This document shows, one piece after another, positions 17,533 to 30,434 of a stretch of 64,000 bases of DNA (the stretch's first letter is position 1; each line of letters begins with the position of its first letter). Under the pieces are notes generated by a model. It ran no database searches and had not been told where the DNA came from. It saw nothing but the letters and a program-made list of their open reading frames with translations. Both the position numbers and the translations under genes were made by a program. The DNA lies in the NCBI GenBank assembly GCA_905250125.1, contig CAJNOL010000147.1, forward strand, positions 62,001 through 126,000, in the 5' to 3' direction. The DNA comes from Rotaria sordida (taxonomy: Eukaryota > Rotifera > Eurotatoria > Philodinida > Philodinidae).

Positions 17533-20500
17533 ATGGAAGATGATAATCTATTATTAAATATTATTAGTGAACCAATATCAACAAAATCTAAATTATTAGA
17601 AAAAAAATCAGTTGTATGTTTAAAAGTTTTTAATTTGAACGAAAGATATAAGAAGCAAAAAACAACAATTATTTATTATAGAAACGTAAACATGATGTTG
17701 TAGAAGAAAAAATTCTTAATAATGAATTAACAAACAAGAAAAAACGACATGAACGTGTTAAACTTGATCTATGCCAAGGACGGGAAATGAAATCTTCAAA
17801 ACGATCATCTTTATTTGCAAATAATCCAACTATACCTCATGTTGAGGAGTATGTACAAGAAAATAATCTATTTTTTTTCTTTTAATAGGAAACATTTTTT
17901 TGTTTTAGTATTAATGTAGAAACAGCCAATGAAGAAATATTTGGTACAGCATCATCAATGGATACAGTGCCAGTACATCCTCATATTGTAAATGAAATCA
18001 AATTTAGAAACTGAGAGATTTTAAGTCTATTGAAGTGACATGAGTGGAATTACAGTGGCAGATCTAGAGGAAGACTATCGCCTCCCCTCTAGAATATTTT
18101 TTTGTATAGAAAAAGTTTTAAATTGAGCTAATACTATCTCTAATGAACTCCAGATTCCACCATGATCGAGACCATCTTGCTCCTATCTATTTAGATTACA
18201 TGATTCGTGACAATATGACATTTAATGCAAGTTTTACACGACTATAAATGTATTGGTGCCAGTCCTATCTTGCTCATTTAGGGTATTTCATAAGTTTTGA
18301 TGTATCGTCGTTTTAAATCTCTGAATATCTTAATGGTATTGCTTCTTGCAAGAATAGTAACACAAATATATGGATATAATGTTCGATTTATCGACACTGA
18401 GCAACGAGATTTTTTTTATTGAATGTATTTAAAATTCGTCGTGAACCACTTTTCAATTAGACTTTATCCTGAACAAACATAATTCAAAGTGAACTGAGGC
18501 ACATGAACGTATTCTGTGTCCAAAGAAAAACAAAACATTATACAGAATGAAAATTTTTCATTTTACACAGTCTTCATAATGTTTTCCTCATTTTAAATTA
18601 ACCTGCCGTTTAAGGTGTAGTTTATGAATATAAGTACCTATCGAAAATATATAGGAACCATTTGAAAGAGAGAATATATTGCATACAGAATAGAGAAAGA
18701 TCATGTTGTGATGATCATGACTGATAAAATTTCTAAAAGACTTAGCAAAGTAATAATAAATAGTAGGAATAATTACATAATAGTTAACTAACATTTTTTC
18801 TTTGTGTAATAACTTATTATTTGAATCAGTTAAATAAAATGTTTTTCTTTATCTGAATAAAAAATCTCGTTGATCGATTTCGATAAAACGAACATTCAAA
18901 TTCATTTAGTTAAAGATCATTCCCTGTTGACTTATAATTAATTGTTGTCAATATTCAGAAATTTATGAAATACCCTCCCTATATCTAGACATGACAACTG
19001 TCTAATGCTATAGAATTAAGTGTTATTAATGATGTACCAGTTCCTAGAACATGACGTAAAAGATGACATTTTTAGAATGTAGTTCCCTATAGATTGTTTA
19101 TATCAATCATGATTGCTCTATATGAAGCTGTAATCAAAATACAAAACAAAAGTTTCGATATTAGGGAAAAGCTCGCATTTTTTTTTGATCGATACTAACT
19201 GACTTTGACATTTATGTTTTGTATTCGACAAAACCTAAGAATAGCCTTGGATTAAGATTGATCACAACTGACATGAATAGTCACAAAAAACTAAAAAATG
19301 CGAATTTTCGACCAATTCAGAAACATTTGTCTTATATTTCATGAATTTCGACTACACTTTCGTATAGAGCAATCATAGTTCATATAAACAAACAATAGGA
19401 ACTATATTGTTAATAAGGAACAAAAAAAAATATTATCTTTGACGTCATCTTCTAGCAATTAGTGCATTTCTAAGTGATATTGATTTATTGAATGTAATAT
19501 TCGATAGAAATCTCTTTAGGACTAGCAAAAAGATTGTTTTTTTTATTGAAATGATCCGTGGAAATGTCAAGATATTATGTATCTTCTGTAATGACATTCT
19601 CCATTCTTTTTGAGTGTCGACATAAAATTAATTACCTGTTTTATCTGAATAGACAAAATTATTAAATAAATATCTTACAAGTTAAGAGAAAGATGAAATT
19701 AAAGTTCTTGTATTATAAATTATTTTTCAAAAAAGTAGTTACTGTTAAAACTTTGAAATGATGTACTCGTCTAAAAGTTTAAAAACTTTATTTTGCATCA
19801 ATTTACAGAATAATAGAGCTCGACAGTTCTGAGAACGTGTTGTTAGAACTGGTAATACTAATACGTATGGGTTTTTTTTTATAAGTTTCTTTAAAAGCTA
19901 AAATGAAAAGACAAAATATAAATAAAGTTCAATCGAACTCTCGATTACGACGTGTTCAGTTTCACAAATGACTTTACATCTATTGTATGAATTTTTTTCA
20001 GTTACTATAGATACTCTGAGTTTAGTACACACACACTAGAATAATTATTATTAAAAGAAATCTTTCGATTGCAATATCTAGAATCGTGGAATTCTAAAGG
20101 ATAGCGACACATAATCAATCAATATGAATTTTTTTTGCTAGTTAGACATTCATTTGAGTAGATCTTACGTTATTTTGATATTTTCTAATAGATTTCATGT
20201 TTAAAACAAAAATTCGATATAAAATGTTTAACAAATGTTCAAGAAAAATCTATTCCAGCTATTCTTACTGGTCAAGATGTTATCATTAAATCTCAAACTG
20301 GCAGTGGTAAATAGACCGCAAAAAAATACAATTTTAAAAATTAATATAAATTAATCTATAGGTAAAACACTTGCATATGTTATTCCAATAATTCATCGAA
20401 TACAAATGATTGAACCATTAGTAAGACGTGAAACAGGTCCAATTGCTATTGTACTTGTTCCAACTAAAGAAGTAAAAGAAGAAGTAGAATTTTATTTATT

Positions 20501-23500
20501 TTTTCTAATTCAAATTATTTTTTCTTTAGCTTGTTCAACAAACTTATGAAGTTTTTCAAAAATTATTAACTTCATTTGTTCGTATTGTTTGTTCACCACT
20601 TGTCGGAGGTTCAAATCGAAATCATGAAAAGAAACGGTAAAACAAAATTTTGTTTTATTAATAAAATTCAACGAATTTATATTTTTTCATGTATAGACTT
20701 CGTCGTGGTTTAAATATTCTTATATCAACTCCTGGACGTTTATGTGATCATATTGATAATACACAATCATTATCATTTAAAAATATTCAATTTTTAATAT
20801 TTGATGAAGCTGACAAGTAGAAAATTTTTATTTTTTCTTTCTTTCTTCTTTTTTTTATAATCATAAAAAATTTTAGAATGCTTGATATGGGCTTTGCTGA
20901 TGCAATCAAAAAAATCATTCAAACAATAACAAAACATTTTGATAATGAAAAACATTTTCAACGTATTCTTTTATCTGCAACACCAACAACAGGTTGGTTT
21001 TAAAACTTAGAATTAAAAAAAACACGCGATCTAAATGGAGTGCTGAAGTATAGGGGTGAAAATTTGGCACCCCCTCCCACAGATCGTGACAGACGCTAGT
21101 TAGAAACGAAGAAAAATACTCCTGCCTTCCGACAACTTGACAGTATGGAAGGCTGTCTAATGGTAGATTTAATATCCGCTTGAACTCACTAACTAACCAC
21201 AAGACAAGGTGTATGTCACAACGTAACTAGCATACTATCGGACTAGTGATCCGAGACGACTTGCTCAGAGTCATTTCATGGCTGATGGTACCAAGGTTTG
21301 AACACAGTACCATGTAGATACGTGTCGGACTATGTAGGCACTCACGAGAGAAGTACCCGAGCTGCAACTCACCGTTGCAGCTCACATTGAATCTACAAGG
21401 AAGTTTGGATAAAACTAGACAAATTCTACAAGGACTTATGCCCATGCGCCTCAGGAGCTGACTGATGACTGTTTTACTAGACAATCAAATAATAGATTTT
21501 TGACCGAAAATTCAGTTCATAGATTAGCCTGAAAATTTCATCCGGAAAGAATGTTCATGTGTCGAGATATTGACTTTTCAAGTAAACTGAATTTTTGTGA
21601 CAAAAGACTGTTTGTTAAAAATTTAGTATCTTGGTAAATGGAGGTTCTTTTAGGATATTCTATGAATTATTAGACCTATCTATGAGCTGAATTTTAGAGC
21701 GAAATTCCATTATTTGATTTTCCAGTAAATATCTAAATATAAGTTGAAAATTCAATAAGATGGTCATAACTTATTTGCACAGACCCATGGGCATGAATCC
21801 TTGTAGGATTTTTCTAGTCTTACCGAAACCTCCTCGCGATTCCAAAATGAATTACAGTTGGGATAGTTGCCTAGTCATCCATGCGGGGCATTAGTCAGAA
21901 ACCATTACAGACATTGATTATATACGATCTTTGATCGTATATGGATAACATCTCGTTATCATGTATTCAATACTTCGTAATTGTATTTCTCGATGATGGT
22001 GAATAGATGCATCATCCCGAAATAGATAGAACAGAACAATCTCTTCGTGTTTAGCAACGACAGCTACATTGTGTTTTATATTTTAATTTCGCAGGAATTG
22101 CAATAACAACTTTTTTTGTTTTGTTTCGTATAGCTTTAAATGAGTTTGTTGATATAAATTTAAATAAAAATTCACTTCGTATTGATATCTCAGAAGAATT
22201 TAATGAAGAAAGTGTTATAACTGTACCGAAAACATTAAAACAAATGTTTACTATTGTACCAAGTAAATTACGTCTTGTTACATTAATTGGATTTCTATTA
22301 AAAATTTTTAATAATAATGTAAGTTATATGATATTTATAAATTTATATTTTTATATGAGTGAATTTTTTTCTTTTTGTAAAAAAACAAATTAACAGGAGA
22401 AAAAAAAAGCAAAAGCACTTTTATTTTTGGCAACAAATGATCTTGTTCATTTTCATTATGATGTTATAAATACTATATTAAATGGTGAAAAAGATGATGA
22501 TATGGATGAACAAGGAGATTTACAATTTGGACATTTATTAAATCAATCAGTTAAATTATTAAGATTACAAGGAGATATGACACATCAAGTTTGTTTGTTT
22601 TTTTCGATACAAAGAATTAAATAGATATTATGGATTTTTCTTAGGAACGAACAAGTGTTTTTAATGAGTTTTCTAAATTAACTCGAGGAATTCTATTATG
22701 TACAAATGTTGCCGCACGTGGTCTTGATTTACCAAGTGTTACATGGATTATACAATATCATCCAACAAGTCCTATTGATTATATTCATCGAATCGGTCGA
22801 ACAGCTCGACTTGGTTTGTTTTATGAAATACGATCTTAAACGAATGTTAAAGTATAGAAGTAGAAACTCGAATCTAGTGATAACCTTCATTCGAACTCCT
22901 GTTTTATTGATTGTTAGGATCTATGATGCCGATAAAATTTCTAAAGTGATTTGTGCCATTCACGCTTTCTTCTTGAATTTTGATCATTTTACTGAATCGT
23001 CAACCTATCACAGGATATGGCGAGGGATACTGAATGAAGAAATTTTAGTCTGAAGTTTTATCAATGTATAGATCTCATGATCCGTCTAATATCCTATAAG
23101 TTTCAGCAGAAATGGAGTCTTCTGTGTTAAGATAACAGAAGTCTAAATCTGTTAATTTCTAGCAGAGAGTTCGAACAAGTGCGGTTTTATTTTTGAGTAT
23201 ACAATATTGTGAGAAGTAATCATATCTTTTTGCTGAAATTTTCAGGATATTCTAAGAATTATGAGATCTATGTTGTAGTAAAATTTCAGACTAAAATTCC
23301 TTGATTCAGCTTTCCTCGTAATATTCTATAATAGGCTGAAAATTCAATAAAATGATCAAAACTCAAGAAGACATATATTCTTTGTTCGAACTTGTATCTA
23401 AATAATGGACCCTAACAATCAGCAAAATATGAATTCTAACGGAGGTCATAAGTTGAAGAATTCTCTGGTATTATTATGAAAGAACATTGAATTTAAGATA

Positions 23501-25591
23501 TTTGACTTTAGTTCCCTTTACAAATCCATTGTCGTTTATTCAGAATTACATCTTTCATTATGACCATATCAGTGCGTTAGAAGTCACAAACTGAAATATA
23601 TATTGTAAAATCCTTTGATTGACAGTTTATACAAATCCATCGTGTTTCACATTTTAATCTGACAGAGGTTTTGTTAAGAGATTTTTATTTTTTATTTAAT
23701 AAGATGATATGTTTTATTAGGTTCAATTGGTCGTTCGTTAATTTTTCTTTTACCAAATGAAGCAGAATATGTAACAACATTGCAAGAGAAATATAAAATG
23801 AGGTAAAAACTGTTTACTGATAATTAAATCTATGACAAAAAAAAAGTGAATGTTTTTCGAAGACAATTATTAAGTTGCATGAACAATCAAAATATTTTAA
23901 CACGAAAAAGAATTATTTAATAAATGATTATTCACGATCTCTTTTGCATATTCATGATACATTGAAAATACTATGCAGAACTTTCTACATTAGTTTCTAT
24001 AAACTATAGAATATTGAATGAATGAATGACTGATCAATACTTTGTCTTTTGTAAAACTATCGTAGTTTTATTTTGCTTCGATAATTTAAAAAAACAGAAG
24101 AATACTTATTTCTCAATTCTGAAAAATAAATATATGATGTTTATTTTAGTTTGAAAAGTATCACACCAGACGATATTCTTGAAACACTTTTATCCAGTTG
24201 TGATAAGTTAAAACAACACTTTGAAACTCGAGTAAGTCTTCTTTTTTTTGTTTTGTATTAAAGTAACTTAGAAACCAAACTATATTCTATAACCTGTTTG
24301 TCAGACATTGTTCTTTTCTTACTTGTCATGATCTTTTTCATTGTTCTCAGTCCTTTTCGATCTTTCATTTCATTGTGTTATTTTCATTTTTTTTTCTCGT
24401 AATGCACAGCTGTTCTATCAGAATCTTTCTTTTTGAAATGATAATGTATATTGATGTCTGATGTTGTCTGTGTATCTATTAGCAATATGTTACCTTGAGA
24501 CATCTTATACAAAATTATATCGTGAGAAAATTTGTTTTTTTTTTCGTGGCATACTTCAATTCGATTCTGATTGAATTGGAATCGAAGTTAAATCAAAACA
24601 AGAAATTTTTCTCTTTTAAATTTAAATCACTTTAACATTCCATAATGAAATATGAATTATATATTCTTTTCTTATCTATTTTGGTATTGATAAAACTATA
24701 GATATTGTAAGTCATGTTTAAATAAGGATGGAACATTATAAGAGGTTCATATTTATATGTTAACTGTATCATATAATGAAAATGACAACAGATTTTATAC
24801 AAAAATTTACTTTTGTTAAAAATATATATCTGATTGAAATTTGTTTCGATAATTTTTTGATAGATTATTTTTTCTTCGAAAATTTTAGACTGTTGTTCCA
24901 AAAACAGCTGAACAATGTGCAAGTTCTCTACATCATCATTTTGAAGAATATGTCAATGGATCCGAAGAACGTATTGAACAAGCTCGACAAGGTTTATTAA
25001 TCTATATTATCTTATTTATTTCTTAAATTTGCTTTTTTTTTTCTTTGTTTTAAAGCTTATCTTTCATTTATTCGATATTATGCATCATTTTCTCGCGAAT
25101 GGAAATATTTATTTCATGTCAAAAATCTTCATCGTGGTCATGTTGCTAAAAGTTTTGGTTTAAAACAATTACCAGATGAATCAAATAATCATTCAATTAA
25201 TGAACGAAAAGGAACATTTGCTTCATCATCAAAAACAAATAAATCAACAATATTAAATGAGTAAATGAAAAAAAAAAATTTTTTTTTTTTTAAATTTTAT
25301 TAAATATTTTCTTTTTTTATTATTAGAAATGAAACAATTGAAATTAATGATAAGAAAGATGATAAATCAATATCATCATTAAAAATCGAAAAAAAGAATC
25401 ATTCATCAATGTCAAACAACATTAAACCTCGACAACGTTTTCGAAATTTTAGTCATATATCAGAATTTGGAAATGGTCTTGAATTAACAACTAAATCTAA
25501 TAAGAAAAAAGATAAAATTGATGAATTTTTAGAGAAAAAACGTGAACGAAATACTATCAAACGTTTACATGGTCGAAAAAAACAAACCTAA
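17533..25591 (+). CDS. DDX31: DEAD-box RNA helicase DDX31 (yeast Dbp7)
   Basis: Nucleolar ATP-dependent helicase for large ribosomal subunit assembly. Sixteen exons keep frame: 17533-17613, 17682-17848, 17909-17987, 20192-20306, 20362-20471, 20530-20636, 20697-20816, 20877-20992, 22134-22318, 22397-22588, 22645-22813, 23721-23802, 24150-24231, 24889-24991, 25056-25260, 25327-25591. Motifs in order: SQTGSGKT (I), VPTKEL (Ia), TPGR (Ib), DEAD (II), SAT (III), ARGLDLP (V), HRIGRTAR (VI). The DDX31-specific HPHIISCL start, PLVRRETGP insert, PSEAEY-like PNEAEYV and the C-terminal [17 protein letters not shown] block separate it from DDX51 and others. The tail is Lys-rich. Introns 3, 8 and 11 (2204, 1141 and 907 bases) contain repeats. 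The acceptor of exon 9 (22134) has an alternative at 22094-22095 that also stays in frame. Confidence 0.94.
18990..19490. repeat. Foldback element in DDX31 intron 3
   Basis: Arms about 19040-19190 and 19300-19470 are inverted copies, sharing AAGATGACRT, TAGTTCC..TTGTTTATAT and ATGATTGCTCTATA, plus the inner GCATTTTTT blocks. The rest of this 2.2-kb intron is AT-rich with no coding content. Confidence 0.65.
21020..21370 (+). repeat. Dispersed repeat family A, copy 2
   Basis: In DDX31 intron 8, at the start of a cluster of three repeats. Matches the TTBK intron copy (10880-11270) in opposite orientation. Starts near GAAGTATAGGGGTGAAAATTT and ends near TACGTGTCGGACTATGTAGGCA. GC-richer than the flanks. 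Confidence 0.6.
21390..21870. repeat. Foldback family F, copy 1
   Basis: Outer ends are inverted copies: CTACAAGGAAGTTTGGATAA near 21395, and the reverse complement of CCGAAACCTCCTCGCGATTC near 21825. Inside, TTCATTTCTAG-like gene sequence is absent. It matches the better preserved copy at 47125-47745, including the GAATGTTC..GTGT..GA..ATTGA.TTTTCA and ATTAGACCTATCTATG blocks. Confidence 0.65.
21885..22095 (+). repeat. Dispersed repeat family D, copy 1
   Basis: Matches about 57650-57865, including ACGATCTTTGATCGTATAT / ACGATTAAAGACCGTATAT, GATGATGGTGAA, AAATAGATAGAA and a shared TTTCGCAG/TTCCGCAG end. In DDX31 it stops 38 bases before the exon 9 acceptor, so the repeat itself brings a consensus splice acceptor. 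Confidence 0.55.
23050..23410 (+). repeat. Foldback family F, degenerate copy
   Basis: In DDX31 intron 11. Shares TTTTCAGGATATTCTA, CTAAAATTCCTTGATT and GGCTGAAAATTCAATAAAATGATCA with the family F copies at 21390 and 47125. Ends are not clear. Confidence 0.45.
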
Positions 25592-25748
25592 TTAAAGAAA
25601 AACAAAAATTTTTTTGTTTTGTTTTTATTATTTGAAATTAAATTAAAACAAGAAGAAAAAAAAAAAGGTATAAGAAGAAATTTTATTGCTTCTAGATAGA
25701 TGATTTTTTTCTGTCAGACAATAACAACAACATCAAAAAAAGAGTATC

Positions 25749-26146
25749 ATGCCGATCGGTGGAAATAATACTGAACCACATAAGAAACGTTCAAAAAAAA
25801 AACGATCTAATAAACAAACATCAAAATCAAAACGACGAATAACAGAAAAAAATGAAACAAAAGATTCTAAGAAAAATATTTGTAATAGTTTGTATTTATT
25901 TTTGTTTTCTATAAAATTAAATTTACCATCTATTTAGCAAATCAATCTGATTTAAATAAATTAACACCGGCTAATTTATCGTCTCTTCGTTGGGATAATA
26001 TATTAACCGATGCAACACTTGAAAGTGATCGTATTGAACAATATAAAGAACTTCGACGACAACGATATTGTGAAGCTCGACAACAAGCAATTGAAACTTT
26101 AATTGAAAAACTGATGAAAACAACTGTTAATGTCTCAGAAAAATAA
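25749..26146 (+). CDS. Small Lys-rich protein, LIAT1-like
   Basis: Exons 25749-25881 and 25938-26146 join in phase 1 to 113 residues. Residues 1-45 are strongly basic (KKRSKKKRSNKQ, SKRRITEK), suitable for nucleolar targeting or RNA binding. The C-terminal half contains SLRWDNILTDATLESDRIEQYKELRRQRY, which resembles the SLRW..L.D...E..RI..Y...RR.RY domain I associate with LIAT1 (C17orf97), a ligand of the arginyltransferase ATE1. That match is from memory of the family and is only moderately sure. It starts 157 bases after DDX31 in the same direction, with an AG 36 bases before its ATG, so it may be the third gene of an operon with RAB18 and DDX31. Confidence 0.6.
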
Positions 26147-26297
26147 ATGGTGATCTTATTCGGTGATCTCAGTTTTTTATATACCTTTTTTTTTTTATAA
26201 ATGAATTTCTAGTTTTCAATTTAATAAATATCTAACTTCACTATACTTCTACTCTTAATGAGAAAAATGTGAGTCGAAAATATATGTATCATATATC

Positions 26298-27042
26298 AGG
26301 TGAGTCAAAATGATTGTAACATCAGGTATTTTGCAACTATCTCAACATAGACAAATCCTATAATGTTAAATTTTATTTTTGAAAGATGCACTGTCGAATG
26401 ACAATGAAAAATTTCATTGAATTATTTTAATGATTTTATTATAAGACTAAAATTAAAGCACTATGTGATAGTCATATGTTTTATTATTTTGAAAGAAATA
26501 ACAACGAAAATAACATTTAAGAAAATTCTTCTTTTTATTTCAAACAAATTTTTGCATTATATCAGAAAAGTTCAAATAAAATAATATAAAAATCATGAAT
26601 GTTTCTGGAAAATATAATCGCGATTATATTGTTCAGCTGTACATGAACTCTTTGAAGCTCGTGTTTTGACATTTTGATAATCAATGTTCTTATGGACATG
26701 ATTCCATATAGAGTAATCTAATGGATTTTCGTCTGGCGAGTTAGAAGACCACCGATCTTCAACTATGATAATTAAGATTTCCAAAGTGTTTCCTTCCATT
26801 GTTATAATTGACAATAACGATATCACGAAGATCTTCATCTTTTATCGTTTAAAAAATTCATCAGCATAATTCAAAGGATTGTTTCATGCAAAAGTATTAG
26901 AAAATTATACGACACATGTTTAAAAAAAATGATTTAAGGTTTTATGATTTGTAGCGGGTGAGATGTGTCCAAAATAATCAATGTGATTTTCATTTCTATT
27001 TCTTGCAAAATATCCAATGTTGCACTTATTTTGACTCATCCG
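26298..27042. mobile_element. Decayed mariner-type element
   Basis: Terminal inverted repeats: GGTGAGTCAAAATGATTGTAA at about 26299 and the reverse complement of TTGCACTTATTTTGACTCATC ending about 27041, both followed inward by GGTATTTTGCAA-like sequence. Inside is a minus-strand transposase C-terminus. Length under 750 bases shows internal deletion. Confidence 0.75.
26593..26838 (-). pseudogene. Mariner/Tc1 transposase C-terminal fragment
   Basis: Contains WSSNSPDENPLDYSIWNHV, the family's W-P-NSPDLNP-DYSIW block around the last catalytic acidic residue. Everything upstream (DNA-binding domain and the first two catalytic residues) is lost. Its place inside the inverted repeats fits. Confidence 0.8.
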
Positions 27043-27049
27043 CAATAGA

Positions 27050-27610
27050 TCCTATTGAACTGTGAGTTTCATGAAAAGAGGACGGGTTTTTAGCTTTTTG
27101 CTGTGGAGATATTGCATTTTTAAGTCAATGCCACGCTTTCCTTCAGAAATAACAAGAAAAACTGATTTTTGAATTCCGACTTGAAACTTTACATAGAGAC
27201 AATTCTTAACGAGAATAGTTTATTGTGAAAGTTTCAGATCTTTTGATTTGACCCTATCCTGAAATAAGAACATCGAATCTACTGGTGTATACGAGCGATG
27301 TAAAAAACACGCTTTTATCGTAACCGTATCTTAGGATAGAAATAACGAAAATATTTGAAATTTTCACGATAAACTATTCTTGTTAAGATCTGCTTCGATG
27401 TATAATTTCAAATCAGTTTTTCTGCTCCTCCTGTGGAAGAGTAAGATATTGACTTAAACAATACCGTAAAAGTCCAATGTCTCTGCAACCATAAACTAAC
27501 AGTTTGTACTCTTTCCATGATATTCATAACTGACTATAGTCTACACGATGCATATAGTTCCGACTCAAAGGTGACTAATCCGTTGAGAGAGTTTTCTTGT
27601 AAAATCAAAT
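27050..27610 (+). repeat. Dispersed foldback family B, copy 2
   Basis: Arms of about 200 bases: 27090-27265 against 27335-27520. The best pairing is AAAAACTGATTTTTGAATTCCGA with AATTTCAAATCAGTTTTTCTG, and AACGAGAATAGTTTATTGTGAAA with TTTCACGATAAACTATTCTTG. It directly follows the mariner remnant. Related copies lie at 16300 and 57045. Confidence 0.7.
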
Positions 27611-29389
27611 CGTTATCAATGATCGTAATTAAAATCGACACATTTTTTTCTTTTTTGTATCTCGAAATGAATAAAAAACAATGTTTTATTTGTTTTTCGA
27701 TAAAAATAGAATTCGTATTATTGATTTTTCATAATGTCAAATAAAGTATGCGATTTCTGTTTTTTTTTCTCTATGTTTGACATGTAATCAATAATCATCG
27801 AAAAATAAAATCTTTGTCTACTCAGACATTATCGATTGTCAAACATGGTTTATTATTAGCTGTATTTATTGCTTTCAAAAGAAGTTGAATTGTAAAATTT
27901 TGATTTTTACAAACACCATTAATTAAATAATAGAAATGTGACTATAGGTTTCAGAATAATTTTTGATCCGGCCACCGAATATATATAAGTTTGTACAGGA
28001 AAACGTATTCTATCTAATTGTTTATATATTATTAAATTCTGTTGCATACCCTGAGAAACTACGCAATTAAACTATAGAGGGAACAAACCGTTGTTGAGTG
28101 TGAACCACTATAAAAAAGAATGTGACAAGTGTGATCGTCGAACAAACGAACACTCTCGACCATCGAGAAGGAAGAGAAAAACTGTGTTAAAATGTACTCT
28201 CTAACAATATAACAGTTTATAATAATATATTTCTGTAAGCTTCCTTTGTTTATTATAGCGACATTTATCGTTAGATACACAAATATATATAATCACAGTA
28301 AAGATTCTGTCGATTTGAAATATATTTTAGAATGCCATATTTTGAAACTATAAATACTGTTTCAAGTAGGCTCATGAAAAGAAAAAGGTAAAATGTTTTT
28401 TTCTAACTTATTATAAATCACATCATAACTTGAATATAAAGAAGAATCATATGGATTATGCAAGTAAATAGTGTGGGTTGCCGAACAGTATACACATCAT
28501 CGGGTTAAGTTTTGATTTGGTTCTACATTATTTGAATTTTGGTGTAGGAAGGTTCCTTAAAAAAGTGTGAAATTTATGATTTTTTCATTTTAGTTTTCTT
28601 TCACAATATGCAACAGAATTTGATAATATATATATATATACCATGGGTTAGAGCACGTTTTCCTCTACAAACATACATGTATCCGGTTCTGAGTTGTTTT
28701 TTTGTCGAGTCTGTCGTATACTTGATAATCTCACAATTGTTCTCTTAACAGTTTCATACTGAAAGTCTTAGAAGATTCGAAGCAGATTGAAAAGAGTAAC
28801 AGCATTGAAAAAATCGAAATACAATTGCATAAGTTATTCTCATTACAATTTAAACGTCAAATTAATTTTGTTCATTTGGTTATGTTAAATAATCATAGAA
28901 ATGAATGAAAAGAATCGATTGTTTTACACAGAGTGTACAGATGGTAGTAGTGAATAGTCACTGAAACATCTTTGAACGAGATTAACATAACAAGAAAATA
29001 AGTTAAATGGACCAATGAAATTATGTTAAGATCATTATGACATATTTAATTAATAGGACTATATACTATTTCTAACACGATAGAATGATATGTTAGCTAT
29101 TTATATATATTTTGGTCAAATTAGTTTATAGAAACTAACATCTGATATTATGGAAGTTAAATTATTATGAAAGTAGCATTAACATACATCAAGTAAGATA
29201 ATAGAAAAACAAATTTTCTTATTTTATTTTTTTGTACATAAAGGATACACTTTATTTTAAAATCATGTTATTTATTCAATCTATTTGAGGTTTAAGTGGA
29301 GTACTAAATGATGATAAATGGAATTTAGTACAATAAGAAAATTTCTTTTCGTGTGTTTATTATACAAAAAAACGAATCTTTTTTTTTCA
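27611..29389. other. Intergenic, upstream of the MFSD10 remnant
   Basis: AT-rich; a short TA run at 28627-28640. No gene, RNA or clear repeat recognised. Missing 5' exons of the MFSD10 pseudogene may once have been here. Confidence 0.4.
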
Positions 29390-30219
29390 GGTATATTTAG
29401 TTCAATTTTTTTCTTGTCTTCAACATTATTTGGTATTGTATCGGATCATTATGGTCGAAAGCCAATGCTTTATGGGATATTTCATTTTATTTAACTATTT
29501 TTATCTTAGCGCGTATTTTTAATGAACTTTCAAAAGCAAAATATTGCTATTATATGAGCTATCGTATCGGATACGACTACTGAAAAAGAACGAAATAGAA
29601 CTATGGTATGGCGATGAAATAGTTTTTTATTGTTTTTTTAATTAAGGCTGGATTAACGAAGCATTTTCATGAGATCTTATTTTTGGTCGATTACTTGGTG
29701 CTTTATGTAGTTAATTTATTAATGAATTTTGTCCAGGAACATTATCAATGTCAGAACGAGTTTATAATTTTGTTTTTCTTTTTATTTGTTTGATTTCGAA
29801 ATATTCAATAGAATGAAATGAACATAACTATGAACAAGGTTTATCATGCAATATTTCCTTGGTATTTATTTCAATTTTCTACTATTGATAATATTAAATC
29901 TAATGATAGTTTGAAAAATCGTATTTTTGTTTTATTTAGATGTTATTATTTTACGCTATATTGGTTTAGCAAGTTTTTTCTATATGATTATATTTGTTGA
30001 TCTTGAATTTACAATTACTTTCCTTGTTTACAATCGATTTAATTGGAATAAGTAAGAAATGAAACAATTTTCTTTGTATAAGGACATGTTTATTTTTTTT
30101 TGTTGTGATATTTAATAGTATGAATCAAGGAAGGATGTTTTTTTTATTATGGTTTTGATACAAGGTGGTTGTGTAAGACAAAAATCTCATGATAGAGAAA
30201 TTACAACAGCTATAAGTGT
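29390..30219 (+). pseudogene. MFSD10: MFSD10 (TETRAN-like) transporter pseudogene
   Basis: Pieces of a major facilitator superfamily protein follow one another in the right order but in shifting frames. GIFSSIFFLSSTLFGIVSDHYGRKPMLYG carries the DxxGRRP loop motif. Next come FILARIFNELSK, AIVSDTTTEKERNRTM, FGRLLGALCS and INEFCPGTLSMSERVYN. LRYIGLASFFYMIIFVDLEFTITFL follows, matching the mid-protein region of MFSD10, and then NQGRMFFL and IQGGCVRQKSHDREITTAIS. At least three frame breaks and internal stops occur, and start and C-terminal exons are missing. A few splice sites (AG at 29389-29390, GTAAG near 30051) survive. Clearly a dead copy; a working paralogue would be expected elsewhere in the genome. 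Confidence 0.75.
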
Positions 30220-30434
30220 AAGTTATTTTTGATTATATCTATAAACATTCGAATTGAGAAGGCTTGCATTCTTATTCAACAGTACTTCAAAGTTTAACTT
30301 AAATATTTGTACACAAATATTTTTTATCGTATTAAAGTCTTGTTTGATAAGGAAAATATTCATAAATAAAACTCGTTGAATTCAAAAATATTTTGATTTA
30401 AAAATAGAACAAATGAACAAAGAAAAAAAAAGAA

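Noticed and set aside
25749..26146. Treating the Lys-rich gene as a 3' exon of DDX31
   Set aside because: DDX31 has its own in-frame stop at 25589 after a complete family C-terminus, and the small gene has its own ATG and intron.
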